Both the position numbers and the translations under genes were made by a program. This document shows positions 54,095 through 62,166 of a stretch of 64,000 nucleotides of DNA, piece after piece. The number at the start of each line of letters is the position of its first letter. Positions within the stretch are counted from its first letter, which is position 1. Source of the DNA: Streptomyces sp. V4I2 (GTDB lineage Bacteria; Actinomycetota; Actinomycetes; Streptomycetales; Streptomycetaceae); assembly GCF_030817655.1 (NCBI RefSeq), contig NZ_JAUSZM010000003.1, forward strand, positions 1,674,001 through 1,738,000, read 5' to 3'. The notes under the pieces were generated by a model. It saw only the letters and a list, made by a program, of their open reading frames with translations. It searched no databases and was not told where the DNA came from.

Positions 54095-54724
54095 TCAGGC
54101 CTCTTTGTGGGGTGCCGACATGCTCATCAACGCGCGTAGTCCGTTCTGGAGAACCTCGACCGGGGCCGGCCCCAGCAGCGACTGCTGCGCGACGAACCCC
54201 TGGACGGTCGCGATCATGGTGCGCACGACATGCTCCGCGGGCAGGTCCGCCCGCATCATCCCGGCGTCCTGGTACGCCTCGACGACCCGCGTCCAGGCCT
54301 CACCGACAGCGGCATAGCCGTTCCGCAGGGTGGCGGCCAGCTCCGGGTTGCGCAGCGTCTCCGCCCACACCTGGACGATCAGCCGCGGGAAGGCCGGTTC
54401 GCCGTCGACGGTCAGCGACGCCCTCGTGGCGAGCGTCCGGCCCAGTACAGCGCCGACGAGGACGTCGGGCGGCGGAGGCGGACTCTGCTTCACCGCCCCC
54501 TCGAAGGCGTCCCGGACCGACCCGAGCACCTCGCCGACGATCGCGGCGATCAGCTCCTCCTTGCCACTGAAGTAGCGGTACACCGCTCCGGCCGAGAGAT
54601 CGACCTCCTTCAGCACGTCCTGCATGGACGTGGCGTGGAAGCCGTTGCGGGCGAAGCAGAGCGCGGCGCCGTCGAGGATCTGGCGGCGACGGGCGTCGAG
54701 GTGCTCCTGGGATACACGGGCCAT
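54095..54724 (-). CDS. TetR-family regulator
   Basis: This 209-residue TetR protein has the N-terminal helix-turn-helix [20 protein letters not shown] near 34-53. It is divergent from a membrane protein of the ABC-2/YhgE type and probably represses that gene and itself through the duplicated 24-bp sites in the shared gap. ATG at 54724 starts only 8 bases after the first repeat, so its leader is short. Confidence 0.92.
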   Translation of the reverse strand: MARVSQEHLDARRRQILDGAALCFARNGFHATSMQDVLKEVDLSAGAVYRYFSGKEELIAAIVGEVLGSVRDAFEGAVKQSPPPPPDVLVGAVLGRTLATRASLTVDGEPAFPRLIVQVWAETLRNPELAATLRNGYAAVGEAWTRVVEAYQDAGMMRADLPAEHVVRTMIATVQGFVAQQSLLGPAPVEVLQNGLRALMSMSAPHKEA

Positions 54725-54730
54725 GGCCCC

Positions 54731-54812
54731 AACCTAAAACGAACGTTCCTTCTTGACAAGAAGGACGTCACGACGGGACGGTGGGAACAACCTAAAACGA
54801 ACGATCCTTCTT
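54731..54812. promoter_or_regulatory. Duplicated TetR operator region
   Basis: A 24-base sequence, AACCTAAAACGAACGTTCC plus TTCTT, occurs at 54731-54754 and again at 54789-54812 with one mismatch (GAACGTTC becomes GAACGATC). The first copy contains the perfect palindrome GAACGTTC. TTGACA at 54754-54759 on the plus strand may be a -35 element of the membrane protein gene. Confidence 0.7.
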
Positions 54813-54895
54813 TTTACCGCAGGCTTTTGGCGCAGCCCTCTCTTCGGCCTCCGCCGTCGACGAGAGAAGCGCCCCGACCCGAGGAGCACAACCCC

Positions 54896-55921
54896 ATGTC
54901 CACCCCCTCCGCCACCCAGGCCGAGCCCCGGCCCCTGCCGCACGGCCGCCGCATGGTCGCCGTGGCGGTCCTGGTCCCGCTGCTCGCGGCACTCGCCCTG
55001 TGGGCCTTCGCCTGGCCCGCGGCCCGCACCGCACCTCGGGACCTGCCGCTCGGCGTCGCCGGGCCGGCCGCCGCGACGGCCCAGATGGAGAAACAACTCG
55101 CACAGCACGAAGGCGCGTTCGAGATCCACCGCTACGCCGACGAGGCCGCCGCCCGGGACGCCGTCGAGGACCGGACCGTATACGGCGCGGTCGTGGTCAC
55201 CCCCCAGGGCACCGAGCTGCTGACCGCCTCCGCGGCGAGCCCGTTCGTCGCCCAGTTGCTCCAGCAGACGGTGGCCGAGCAGGCCGCCGCCTCGGGTGCG
55301 CAGGTCAGGACGGTCGACGTGGTGGCCGCCCCCGAGGCGGACCCGCGGGGCTCGGCACTGAACGCGAGCGTGCTGCCGCTCGCCCTGGCCGGCATCGCGG
55401 CAGGCGCTGCGGTGACCCTGCTCGGACTGCGTGGCTTGCGTGCCGTCGGCGCACTCGTCGGCGCCGCGGCCCTGGTCGGCGTGGTGGCCGCCGCCCTCGC
55501 ACACAGCTGGCTGGGCGTCCTCGCAGGCGACTGGTGGGCGGAGGCGGGATCGTTCGCCCTGTCCACGCTGGCCGTCGGGGCGACGGTGGCCGGGCTGGCC
55601 GCCCTTCTGGGACAGGCCGGCGTCGGGGTGGCCGCGGGCGTCGTGATGCTGTTCGGCAACCCGTTCTCCGGGGCGGCCACCGCGCCGCAGATGCTGCCCG
55701 AGCCGTTCGGGACGATCGGCCAGTGGCTGCCGCCGGGCGCGGGGACGAGCCTGCTGCGCTCGGTGTCCTTCTTCGACGGCGCGGCGGCGACCGGGCCCGC
55801 CCTGACGCTCGCCTGGTGGGCCGCGCTGGGTCTGGGCGCCGTACTGCTGGGAAGCGCGCTCACGGCGCGTACGAAGCGCGCCGAGCCCGCGCCCGAGCGG
55901 GAGCCCGTGGCCGTCGGCTGA
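54896..55921 (+). CDS. ABC-2/YhgE-like membrane protein
   Basis: The 341-residue protein has one N-terminal membrane segment (residues 20-42), an extracytoplasmic domain (about 45-155, with DLPLGVAGPAAATAQME and VYGAVVVTPQGTELL), then five or so C-terminal spans from about 160 to 325. This topology matches ABC-2-type or YhgE/Pip-like permeases that export drugs or peptides, often paired with TetR repressors. No ATPase is encoded beside it. ATG at 54896 follows GAGGAG. Confidence 0.8.
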   Translation: MSTPSATQAEPRPLPHGRRMVAVAVLVPLLAALALWAFAWPAARTAPRDLPLGVAGPAAATAQMEKQLAQHEGAFEIHRYADEAAARDAVEDRTVYGAVVVTPQGTELLTASAASPFVAQLLQQTVAEQAAASGAQVRTVDVVAAPEADPRGSALNASVLPLALAGIAAGAAVTLLGLRGLRAVGALVGAAALVGVVAAALAHSWLGVLAGDWWAEAGSFALSTLAVGATVAGLAALLGQAGVGVAAGVVMLFGNPFSGAATAPQMLPEPFGTIGQWLPPGAGTSLLRSVSFFDGAAATGPALTLAWWAALGLGAVLLGSALTARTKRAEPAPEREPVAVG

Positions 55922-55942
55922 CCGGCCGACCACACCGGCCCG

Positions 55943-55980
55943 ACCGTGCACCCCCGCTGTAGCGGACGGGGGTGCACGGT
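55943..55980. terminator. Strong intrinsic hairpin
   Basis: Perfect 14-base arms ACCGTGCACCCCCG (55943-55956) and CGGGGGTGCACGGT (55967-55980) with a 10-base loop lie between the convergent membrane protein and YefM-like genes, serving both. Confidence 0.88.
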
Positions 55981-55990
55981 CTCGTCGTCC

Positions 55991-56269
55991 CTAGGACGGG
56001 CCGTGCCCCCGGTGGTGCGCCGCGATGCCGAAGCGCTGCTGTTCGCGGGGAGCGGACGCGACCTCGCGGACGCTGGAGACCGCGCTGATCACCTGCTCCT
56101 CCGCGGGCTCCTGGAACTCCTCCAGCCGTTCGAGGTCGGCGGCGGAAACCAGGGCGACGAGGGGTTTGCCGTGCCGCGTCACGACCACCCGCTCACCGCC
56201 GTACACCACCCGGTTGATCAGGTCGGCGAGTTCAGCTCTGGCTTGCGTCACCGGAATCTCGTAGGCCAT
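55991..56269 (-). CDS. Phd/YefM-family antitoxin, orphan
   Basis: The 92-residue protein begins [20 protein letters not shown] and contains [18 protein letters not shown], the Phd/YefM DNA-binding fold. The C-terminal part ([14 protein letters not shown]) would normally wrap a toxin. No RelE/YoeB/Doc/PIN toxin gene follows; the strong terminator starts 11 bases downstream. It may be a solitary regulator or a relic of a lost pair. ATG at 56269 is next to TGTACA boxes. Confidence 0.88.
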   Translation of the reverse strand: MAYEIPVTQARAELADLINRVVYGGERVVVTRHGKPLVALVSAADLERLEEFQEPAEEQVISAVSSVREVASAPREQQRFGIAAHHRGHGPS

Positions 56270-56287
56270 ACCCCCATCATAACGTCA

Positions 56288-56302
56288 CGTACATCCTGTA
56301 CA
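56288..56302. promoter_or_regulatory. YefM-type operator (TGTACA boxes)
   Basis: CGTACA-TCC-TGTACA lies 19 bases before the antitoxin start; TGTACA is itself a palindrome. YefM of E. coli binds a core TGTACA, so autoregulation is likely. The site is also 31 bases before the divergent ClpP-like gene, which could share the control. Confidence 0.6.
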
Positions 56303-56332
56303 TTTTTTACAGACGCCGAAGGAGGGGCACCC

Positions 56333-56968
56333 ATGACCCGACCATCCGCCCGCTACGTGCTGCCCGAGTTCACCGAGCGCACGAGCTACGGGCACAAGTC
56401 GATGGATCCGTACTCGAAGCTCCTGGAAGAGCGGATCGTCTTCCTCGGGACGCAGATCGACGACACCTCGGCGAACGACGTGATGGCCCAGTTCATGTAC
56501 CTGGAGTACCAGGACCCGGACCGGGACATCTCGCTGTACATCAACTCCCCCGGGGGCTCGTTCAGCGCGATGTCCGCGATCTACGACACGATGCAGTACG
56601 TCCGTTGTGACGTGGAGACGACGTGTCTGGGGCAGGCCGGTTCGTCCGCCGCGGTGCTGCTGGCGGCGGGCACTCCGGGCAAGCGGAACCTGCTGCCGGG
56701 TGCGCGCGTGGTGATCCACCAGCCCGCCGTGTACGAGCCGGTGCAGGGGCAGGCCAGCGATCTGGCCATCCAGGCCGACGAGTTGCTCCGCGTGCGCTCC
56801 CGCCTGGAGGAACTGCTCGTCAAGCACACCCACCGCAGCCCGGAACAGGTGAACGCCGACATCGAGCGCGAGAAGATCCTGGACGCGCCGGGAGCGCTGG
56901 AGTACGGCCTCGCGGACCGGATCATCCCCAGCCGTAGGACGACGATCGCCCCGCCCACCGGGAGGTGA
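56333..56968 (+). CDS. ClpP-like serine protease with altered triad
   Basis: The 211-residue Clp protease proteolytic subunit homologue has catalytic S104 ([10 protein letters not shown]) and H129 (VVIHQPA). The third triad residue is E180 in IEREKILD, where ClpP proteins have Asp (ERD). [19 protein letters not shown] matches the family. It is a single gene, not a clpP1P2 pair and not beside clpX. It may be inactive alone or act as a partner subunit in a mixed ring. ATG at 56333 follows GGAGGGG. Confidence 0.88.
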   Translation: MTRPSARYVLPEFTERTSYGHKSMDPYSKLLEERIVFLGTQIDDTSANDVMAQFMYLEYQDPDRDISLYINSPGGSFSAMSAIYDTMQYVRCDVETTCLGQAGSSAAVLLAAGTPGKRNLLPGARVVIHQPAVYEPVQGQASDLAIQADELLRVRSRLEELLVKHTHRSPEQVNADIEREKILDAPGALEYGLADRIIPSRRTTIAPPTGR

Positions 56969-56975
56969 GCGGCCG

Positions 56976-57284
56976 GTGCTCCCACCCGAACTGCCGCCCC
57001 TGCCGGCCCTGACACGCGCCGAGGGCGAACTGATCGACCGTTACCTCGACGTGGTCGACCTGCTCGGCCGGATCAACCCGGCCCACCACGGCGACACGTA
57101 CCGCGGGCTGCGGGCCGCGCAGGCACTGGTCACCAAGGCGGCCGAGCTGCGGGACGCGTTGGCCCTGATGCACCGTCGGGGCGAGACCGAGCTGCACGCC
57201 GACACGCTGGCGCGTGCGCTGCGCGTGCTGGACGGGGAGCGCCGCGCGGCTCGCGTCACACTGCCGCCGCTCTCCGACAGTTGA
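56976..57284 (+). CDS. Small helical protein of unknown function
   Basis: This 102-residue protein is mostly helical (RAEGELIDRYLDVVDLLGRI, then ALALMHRRGETELHADTLARA) with no family I can name. GTG at 56976 has a strong GGAGGTGAG ribosome site at 56961-56969, 7 bases after the ClpP-like stop, so it is probably cotranscribed and functionally linked with the protease. It may be an adaptor, which is speculation. Confidence 0.65.
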   Translation: MLPPELPPLPALTRAEGELIDRYLDVVDLLGRINPAHHGDTYRGLRAAQALVTKAAELRDALALMHRRGETELHADTLARALRVLDGERRAARVTLPPLSDS

Positions 57285-57674
57285 CGCACCCACAGCCGGT
57301 CCGGCCTTCCGTCCTCCTGACGGAGCGTCCGGACCGGCGCCGAAACGGACCAAATGGCGTACCGCCTTTTGGAGTAGTCGCGCGTCCTTTTACGGGCCCG
57401 TCACAGTTGCGCAACACGCATGACCTCAGGGCGGAATGAGGCGTTCCGGTGCTGGTCCGGGCGTCCACGGATCCCTGGACACCCCTTCGAACACTGGGGT
57501 GTCCACCCGAACGGGTGAGTGGTGAGTAACAACACAAACCATCGGTTCCGTTGGGATTTTCGGACATCCGTGAGCCAAGATCCCTGTCTGACGACAAGAC
57601 CCCGCCACAGCGGCGGGGCGATCCGGGCGGACGCCGAGTCCTGCCGCTGCCCGGATGACAGGTCGACAGAAGTG
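57285..57674 (+). promoter_or_regulatory. Long upstream region of the NlpC/P60 gene
   Basis: These 390 bases hold no gene. They contain a GCCACAGCGGC-type hairpin near 57602-57620 (CCCCGCC-ACAGC-GGCGGGG) and presumably the promoter for the riboswitch-controlled transcript. The spacing before the riboswitch is long. No sigma-factor hexamers can be assigned with confidence. Confidence 0.4.
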
Positions 57675-57826
57675 GATCGGCAGGAGTGGAGGACCCAAGC
57701 ACGACGGGTCGCCGGAACGGTCACGCCATGACCGCGCCGAGCTGCCCTTGGGGTGAAGCCGCAGCAGCGGCCGGGCAACTTCGCCAGCCCGAATCCGACA
57801 GGTCATCCTTCACAGGCGGCTGACGA
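57675..57826 (+). ncRNA. c-di-AMP riboswitch (ydaO/yuaA class)
   Basis: The leader of the NlpC/P60 gene has the ordered motifs of the actinobacterial ydaO class: GGACCCAAGC, GGGTCGCCGGAACGG, CCCTTGGGGTGAAGCCG, CCGGGCAACTTCGCC, AGCCCGAATCCGACAGGTC and CACAGGCGGCTGACGAAGG. In Streptomyces this riboswitch controls cell-wall hydrolases such as rpf and NlpC/P60 genes, turning them off when c-di-AMP is high. It ends about 11 bases before the coding start. Confidence 0.8.
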
Positions 57827-57836
57827 AGGGTTGCGC

Positions 57837-58310
57837 ATGACTGCGCTCAATCGTGTCCCGTCGCTCATGGTCCGAGCCGGTACGGCCTCGGCCCTCACCA
57901 TCGCCGCGATGGGCGGCTCCGTCGTGGTCCCGGGTGTCGCGTCCGACGCCGCGGCCGCCACGCCGGCGACGAAGGCACTTCAGATCGCCGCGTCCAAGAA
58001 GGGTTCCCCGTACAAGTACGGTGCCACCGGACCACGTCGCTTCGACTGCTCCGGGCTCACGCTGTACTCGTTCAAGAAGGCGGGCAAGAAGCTCCCCCGC
58101 ACGGCGGCCCAGCAGTACAACAAGACGCGCCACATCTCCTCCGGGAGCCGCAAGGCCGGAGACCTGGTGTTCTTCCACTCGGGGTCGAACGTGTACCACG
58201 TCGGCATCTATGCCGGGAAGGGGAAGATCTGGCACGCCCCGAAGACCGGGGACGTGGTGCGACTGCAGAAGCTCTGGACGAAGAGCGTCTGGTACGGCCG
58301 GGTCAAGTGA
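57837..58310 (+). CDS. Secreted NlpC/P60 cell-wall hydrolase
   Basis: The 157-residue exported protein has a signal peptide to about residue 41 (SDAAAA/TPATKA) and a C-terminal NlpC/P60 cysteine peptidase with Cys in RFDCSGLTLYS near 70, His in NVYHVGIYAG near 121, and a third polar residue in KIWHAPKTGD near 133. It cleaves peptidoglycan stem peptides. It is single-domain and small for the family, and lies under the c-di-AMP riboswitch, so it probably takes part in spore germination or growth-related remodelling. Confidence 0.92.
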   Translation: MTALNRVPSLMVRAGTASALTIAAMGGSVVVPGVASDAAAATPATKALQIAASKKGSPYKYGATGPRRFDCSGLTLYSFKKAGKKLPRTAAQQYNKTRHISSGSRKAGDLVFFHSGSNVYHVGIYAGKGKIWHAPKTGDVVRLQKLWTKSVWYGRVK

Positions 58311-58320
58311 CCCACCCTCG

Positions 58321-58356
58321 GGGGGGCGGCGGCGACCTGACCCGCCGTCGCCCCCT
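58321..58356 (+). terminator. GC-rich hairpin after the NlpC/P60 gene
   Basis: GGGGGCGGCGG pairs with CCGTCGCCCCC around a short loop with one wobble position, 11 bases past the stop. No clear U-run follows. Confidence 0.6.
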
Positions 58357-58438
58357 CCGGGGCTCTCAGGGGCTCCCCAGGGACGCTCCGGGGCTCTCAG
58401 GACGCGTGACACGGGCTGAGATGGTTACTCGTCCGTCC

Positions 58439-59002
58439 ATGGCCGACCACAGTCCCTGCACCGCACGCAACGAGACCCCGCTGGAGCGCGCCGACCGCAA
58501 CTTCGGCGAACTGCTCCAGGAACTGCGCGTCACGCAGACCGGGGTGCAGATCCTCTTCGCCTTCCTGCTGACGCTGGCCTTCACGCCGCGCTTCCCGTCG
58601 CTCGACACGGTCCAGCGCACCACGTACGTCGTCACGCTCCTGCTGGCGGTCCTCGCGGCGGCACTGTTCACCGCGCCCGCCGCCCTGCACCGCTCGCTCT
58701 TCCAGAAGGGCGCCAAGCCCCGCATAGTCCAGGTCTCCTCGCGGCTCGCCACCCTCGGCATGGGGGTGCTGGTGCTCGCGTTCACCGGGTCGGTGCTGCT
58801 CGTGGTGGACGTGACGACCGGCCGGGCCGGCGGGCTGGCCGCGGGCGGGGCGACCCTGTTCGTGTGTCTGTGCCTGTGGTGGCTGCTGCCGCGTCTGGTG
58901 AGCCGGGCCGTACGGGCGGACACGCCCCGGACGGCCGTCAGGCCGCCCACACCGGTGCGAGGAGGAGTGCCGCACCGAGAACTGTCGGCGCGCCGCCGAT
59001 GA
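58439..59002 (+). CDS. DUF6328-like membrane protein
   Basis: The 187-residue protein begins with a soluble segment (ERADRNFGELLQELRVTQTG) and has four membrane spans (VQILFAFLLTLAF, VVTLLLAVLAAALF, LGMGVLVLAFTGSVLLVV, ATLFVCLCLWWLLP). The family is conserved in Streptomyces with no known function. ATG 58439 and ATG 58421 are both possible; neither has a clear ribosome site. It lies between the cell-wall hydrolase and the WhiJ-like locus. Confidence 0.7.
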   Translation: MADHSPCTARNETPLERADRNFGELLQELRVTQTGVQILFAFLLTLAFTPRFPSLDTVQRTTYVVTLLLAVLAAALFTAPAALHRSLFQKGAKPRIVQVSSRLATLGMGVLVLAFTGSVLLVVDVTTGRAGGLAAGGATLFVCLCLWWLLPRLVSRAVRADTPRTAVRPPTPVRGGVPHRELSARRR

Positions 59003-59055
59003 CCCCCTGGCGCCGGCAGCGCCCCCATCCCGGGTCCGGCCCGCCGGTGTGAGGG

Positions 59056-59514
59056 TTACGGCTCCTGCTGGCCGGCCGCCGGTACCGGTTCGGCCGGTAC
59101 GGTCCACGGCACTTCGATCGACACGGTCTTGCCGCCCTCGCGGGTGGGCCGGACTCTCAGCTTGCCGCCGCACTCGGCGGTCAGCCAGCGGATGATCACC
59201 ATGCCGCGGCCGTTGTCCTGCTGGACGGCGGCCGGCAGTCGTTTCGGGAAGCGCGGGTGGCTGTCGGTGACACCGATGCGCAGGTGTTCGTCACGGTCGA
59301 GCACGATGTCCACCGTGAAGGTGGGTGACTGCCCGAAGGTGTGCTGTACGGCGTTGGTGGCGAGTTCGGAGACGATGAGGCGGATGGTGTCGGCCGCTTC
59401 CGTCTCCGCGGGCAGACCCCACTCGGCCAGGGTGGTGAGCACGTAGGAGCGGGCCGCGGAGACCGAAGCGGGAGCGCTCGGCAGAGTGACGGATGATTCC
59501 AGGTGGTCTGCCAT
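59056..59514 (-). CDS. Anti-sigma-type ATP-binding protein (HATPase_c)
   Basis: The 152-residue protein has an SpoIIAB/RsbW-like histidine-kinase-type ATPase fold with IVSELATNAVQHTFG (N box) near 46-60 and NGRGMVIIRWL (G1 region) near 105. In Streptomyces, single HATPase proteins like this are encoded next to XRE/DUF397 pairs and affect development. It is divergent from such a pair here. ATG at 59514 follows GGGAAAGGGA. Confidence 0.88.
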   Translation of the reverse strand: MADHLESSVTLPSAPASVSAARSYVLTTLAEWGLPAETEAADTIRLIVSELATNAVQHTFGQSPTFTVDIVLDRDEHLRIGVTDSHPRFPKRLPAAVQQDNGRGMVIIRWLTAECGGKLRVRPTREGGKTVSIEVPWTVPAEPVPAAGQQEP

Positions 59515-59640
59515 GACGACGTCGTCCCTTTCCCGCGGGACCGGAGTCCGACGCGAAGGCGGAGGTTCGAGTACGGTCCCGGACTGGTGCTTCGTCGCCA
59601 GGGTGCCATCACCTGGGCGGTCAGGGGTGGCGATCCACCA

Positions 59641-59690
59641 AGATATGCATATATCTGTCGCTCGAAGCGGTGAACTCTGCGACGGCAGAG
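59641..59690. promoter_or_regulatory. AT-rich palindrome and inverted repeat in the WhiJ-like promoter
   Basis: AGATATGCATATATCT (59641-59656) is nearly palindromic and unusually AT-rich for this genome. CTCTGC-GACG-GCAGAG (59675-59690) is a perfect inverted repeat 39 bases before the XRE start. Either could be the operator of the XRE protein in the divergent gap. Confidence 0.5.
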
Positions 59691-59728
59691 CGTATTTGGG
59701 TGCCTCGGTTGGAGTAAGGAGTAGCCCC

Positions 59729-60589
59729 ATGCAGCACGGTCCCGCGGTGCGCCGCCGGAAGCTGGGCGCCGAACTGCGTGCGCTGCGCACCGGTGCGGAG
59801 CTCAAGAGTGGTGAGGCGGCCCGGCTCGTGGGGTGGCACCAGTCCAAGGTGAGCCGGATCGAGACCGGCGCGAGCGGTGTGAAACCGGCCGATGTTCGGT
59901 TACTCCTCGACGCCTACGGGGTGCACGACTCCCAACTACGGGAGTTGCTGCTGATGTTGGCGGGATCCGACGAGGGCGGCGGCCGCCACCACTGGTGGCA
60001 CGCGTACCGCGGGGTGCTGCCGCCGACCTACCGGGACTTCATCAGCCTGGAGTCGCAGGCGAGCGCGATGCGCACCCTGGAGACCTCTGTGGTGCCCGGG
60101 CTTCTACAGACCCCCGAGTACGCCCGGGCGGTGACGAAGGCGGCGGTGGACGGGCTGGACGAGGAGAAGCTGGACGCCCTGGTCGAGGTGCGCCTGGCCC
60201 GGCAGGACGTGCTGCGTTCGCATCCGCCGCTGGAGCTGAGAGCCGTCCTGGACGAGGCCGTGCTCCGGCGGGAGGTGGGCGGCCCCGACATCATGGCGCG
60301 GCAGCTGGCACGGCTGGTGGAAGCGGCGCGGCTGCCCCAAGTGCGGTTGCTGGTACTGCCGTTCGCGGCCGGCGCGCACATCGGCGTCACCGGCCCTTTC
60401 GTTATTTTCTCATTTTCGCGCACATCTGATCTGGATGTGGTTGTTCTCGACCACTTGACGAGTAGCCTCTATCTCGAGCGGAAAGAAGACCTCCAGGCCT
60501 ACACCGAGGCCTTCAACGCCCTTCAGTTCCACGCCCTTTCGCCCGAGGACTCGTTGGACTACATCGCCGCTATAGGTGACGGCGCGTAA
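59729..60589 (+). CDS. XRE-family regulator with DUF5753 (WhiJ-like)
   Basis: The 286-residue protein has an N-terminal helix-turn-helix (RRRKLGAELRALRTGAEL, VGWHQSKVSRIETG) and a C-terminal DUF5753 region with VVPGLLQTPEYARAV, VRLARQDVL and VRLLVLPFAAG. WhiJ and its paralogues in S. coelicolor have this form and work with a small DUF397 partner, here the next gene. ATG at 59729 follows GGAGTAAGGAG. It is divergent from the HATPase gene. Confidence 0.93.
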   Translation: MQHGPAVRRRKLGAELRALRTGAELKSGEAARLVGWHQSKVSRIETGASGVKPADVRLLLDAYGVHDSQLRELLLMLAGSDEGGGRHHWWHAYRGVLPPTYRDFISLESQASAMRTLETSVVPGLLQTPEYARAVTKAAVDGLDEEKLDALVEVRLARQDVLRSHPPLELRAVLDEAVLRREVGGPDIMARQLARLVEAARLPQVRLLVLPFAAGAHIGVTGPFVIFSFSRTSDLDVVVLDHLTSSLYLERKEDLQAYTEAFNALQFHALSPEDSLDYIAAIGDGA

Positions 60590-60598
60590 GGAGGCACC

Positions 60599-60829
60599 AT
60601 GTCTGCCCTGCCTCGGCACGTACTTTCCGGTACTGATCTGCCCGGCCTGCGGTGGCTGCGCAGCAGTTACAGCACGGGAGCGAACAACTGCGTCGAGACC
60701 GCCCGGCTCGTGGCCGGGCACTCGGCGGGACTGCTCGCCGTGCGCGACTCGAAGAACCCGGCCGGACCCGCGCTGCTCTTCTCCCCCGAGAGCTGGGCGG
60801 GTTTCACGGCCGCGGTCCACCACATCTGA
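60599..60829 (+). CDS. DUF397 small protein
   Basis: The 76-residue partner of the preceding XRE protein contains WLRSSYSTGANNCVETAR and VRDSKNPAGPALLFSPESW, the DUF397 hallmarks. In whiJ-type loci the two proteins are thought to interact and control a developmental switch. ATG at 60599 follows AAGGAGG and lies 9 bases after the XRE stop. Confidence 0.94.
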   Translation: MSALPRHVLSGTDLPGLRWLRSSYSTGANNCVETARLVAGHSAGLLAVRDSKNPAGPALLFSPESWAGFTAAVHHI

Positions 60830-60871
60830 CCCGTTCCGCCGTCCGGCGGCGCACGGCCGTGCCACGCCGAC

Positions 60872-61999
60872 TCACGGTCGCGTCTCGCCGATCACCCGTA
60901 CAGCGCGTTCGATCTGCCCGTCCAAGAGGTCCGCGCGGGCGGTCAGCCTCAGCCGGGAGATGCCGTCGGGCACGGAAGGAGGACGGAAGCAGCCCACGAC
61001 CAGCCCCTGCGCACGACAGTCGGCCGCCCAGCGCACGGCACCCTCCGGGGACGGTGCGCGCACGGAGACGACCGCGGCGTCCGGACGTACCGCTTCCAGA
61101 CCCGCGGCGCTCAGGCGTGCGTGCAGCTCGGCGGCGACCGTGCGCGCCCGCGCCGCCCGCTCCGGCTCGCGGCGCAGCAGGCGCACGGCCGCCAGGGCCG
61201 CGCCCGCCGCCGCGGGGGCCAGGCCGGTGTCGAAGATGAACGTCCGGGCCGCGTTGACCAGGTGGTCGATCACCCGGGCGGGGCCGAGGACGGCACCGCC
61301 CTGACTGCCGAGCGACTTGGACAGCGTGACCGTCACGACGACATCGTCGGCGCCCGCGAGGCCCGCCGCCTGCGGGGCGCCGCGGCCGCCGTCGCCGAGG
61401 ACGCCGAGGCCGTGGGCGTCGTCGACCACCAGCCCCGCGCCGCGCTCCCGGCACGCTTCGGCGAGCGCGGCCAGCGGGGCCGCGTCGCCGTCGACGGAGA
61501 AAACCGTGTCGGAGACGACGACGGCGGATCCCTCGTGGGTCAGGAGCGCCTTGCGTACGGCGTCCGGGTCGGCGTGCGCGACGACCTGCGTGCTCCCGCG
61601 GGCCAGCCGGCAGCCGTCGATGAGCGAGGCGTGGTTGCCCGCGTCGGAGACGATCAACGAGCCGTGCGGCGCCAGCGCGGTGACCGCGGCGAGGTTGGCC
61701 GCGTAGCCCGAGGAGAAGACGAGCGCCGCCTCGAAGCCGCAGAAGTCGGCCAGCTCGCGTTCCAGTTCCTGATGGAGCTCCGTGGTGCCGGTGACGAGCC
61801 GGGAGCCGGTCGAGCCGCCGCCCCAGGTCCGCGCGGCCCGCGCCGCGCCCTCGGTGACCTCCCGGTGCCGGGCCAGGCCCAGGTAGTCGTTGCTCGCCAG
61901 GTCCAGGAGCGGGGAGTCGGAGGGGCGGGGGCGCAGCGTCCGTACGAGTCCGGCGCGGCGGCGCAGCTCGGCCTGCTCGTCGATCCAGGCGAACGCCAT
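60872..61999 (-). CDS. bioF: 8-amino-7-oxononanoate synthase
   Basis: This 375-residue alpha-oxoamine synthase condenses pimeloyl-ACP/CoA with alanine in biotin synthesis. It has LASNDYLGLARH near 35-46, GSTGSRLVTGTTELHQELE near 67-85, the DDAHGLGVLG PLP pocket, and the PLP Lys in TLSKSLGSQGG. ATG at 61999 follows GGAGGG. It is divergent from bioB; the gap carries two inverted repeats that may bind a biotin-responsive regulator. Confidence 0.94.
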   Translation of the reverse strand: MAFAWIDEQAELRRRAGLVRTLRPRPSDSPLLDLASNDYLGLARHREVTEGAARAARTWGGGSTGSRLVTGTTELHQELERELADFCGFEAALVFSSGYAANLAAVTALAPHGSLIVSDAGNHASLIDGCRLARGSTQVVAHADPDAVRKALLTHEGSAVVVSDTVFSVDGDAAPLAALAEACRERGAGLVVDDAHGLGVLGDGGRGAPQAAGLAGADDVVVTVTLSKSLGSQGGAVLGPARVIDHLVNAARTFIFDTGLAPAAAGAALAAVRLLRREPERAARARTVAAELHARLSAAGLEAVRPDAAVVSVRAPSPEGAVRWAADCRAQGLVVGCFRPPSVPDGISRLRLTARADLLDGQIERAVRVIGETRP

Positions 62000-62040
62000 C
62001 GGCCCTCCAGGGAATGGGTAGACAGTGCCGGTGATTTGTA

Positions 62041-62097
62041 GGCAGTCCACAGACACTAGCGGGACTGCCAGACCCCCATGATGTGGCAATACCCACA
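62041..62097. promoter_or_regulatory. Inverted repeats between bioF and bioB
   Basis: GGCAGTCC (62041-62048) pairs with GGACTGCC (62062-62069), and TGTGG-CAATAC-CCACA lies at 62082-62097. They occupy the divergent gap and are candidates for biotin-dependent operators. They are not the usual BirA palindrome as I know it, so the regulator is open. Confidence 0.4.
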
Positions 62098-62166
62098 CGT
62101 CGAAGCGTCTGAGTTGTGCGAACTCTCCTTGGCCGAAGGCGGCTCCGTAAGACAGGATCGGCTCTC

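Noticed and set aside
55922..55990. A toxin gene partnered with the YefM antitoxin
   Set aside because: The gap after the antitoxin is mainly a terminator hairpin, and the next gene on that side is convergent; no RelE/YoeB/Doc-like frame exists.
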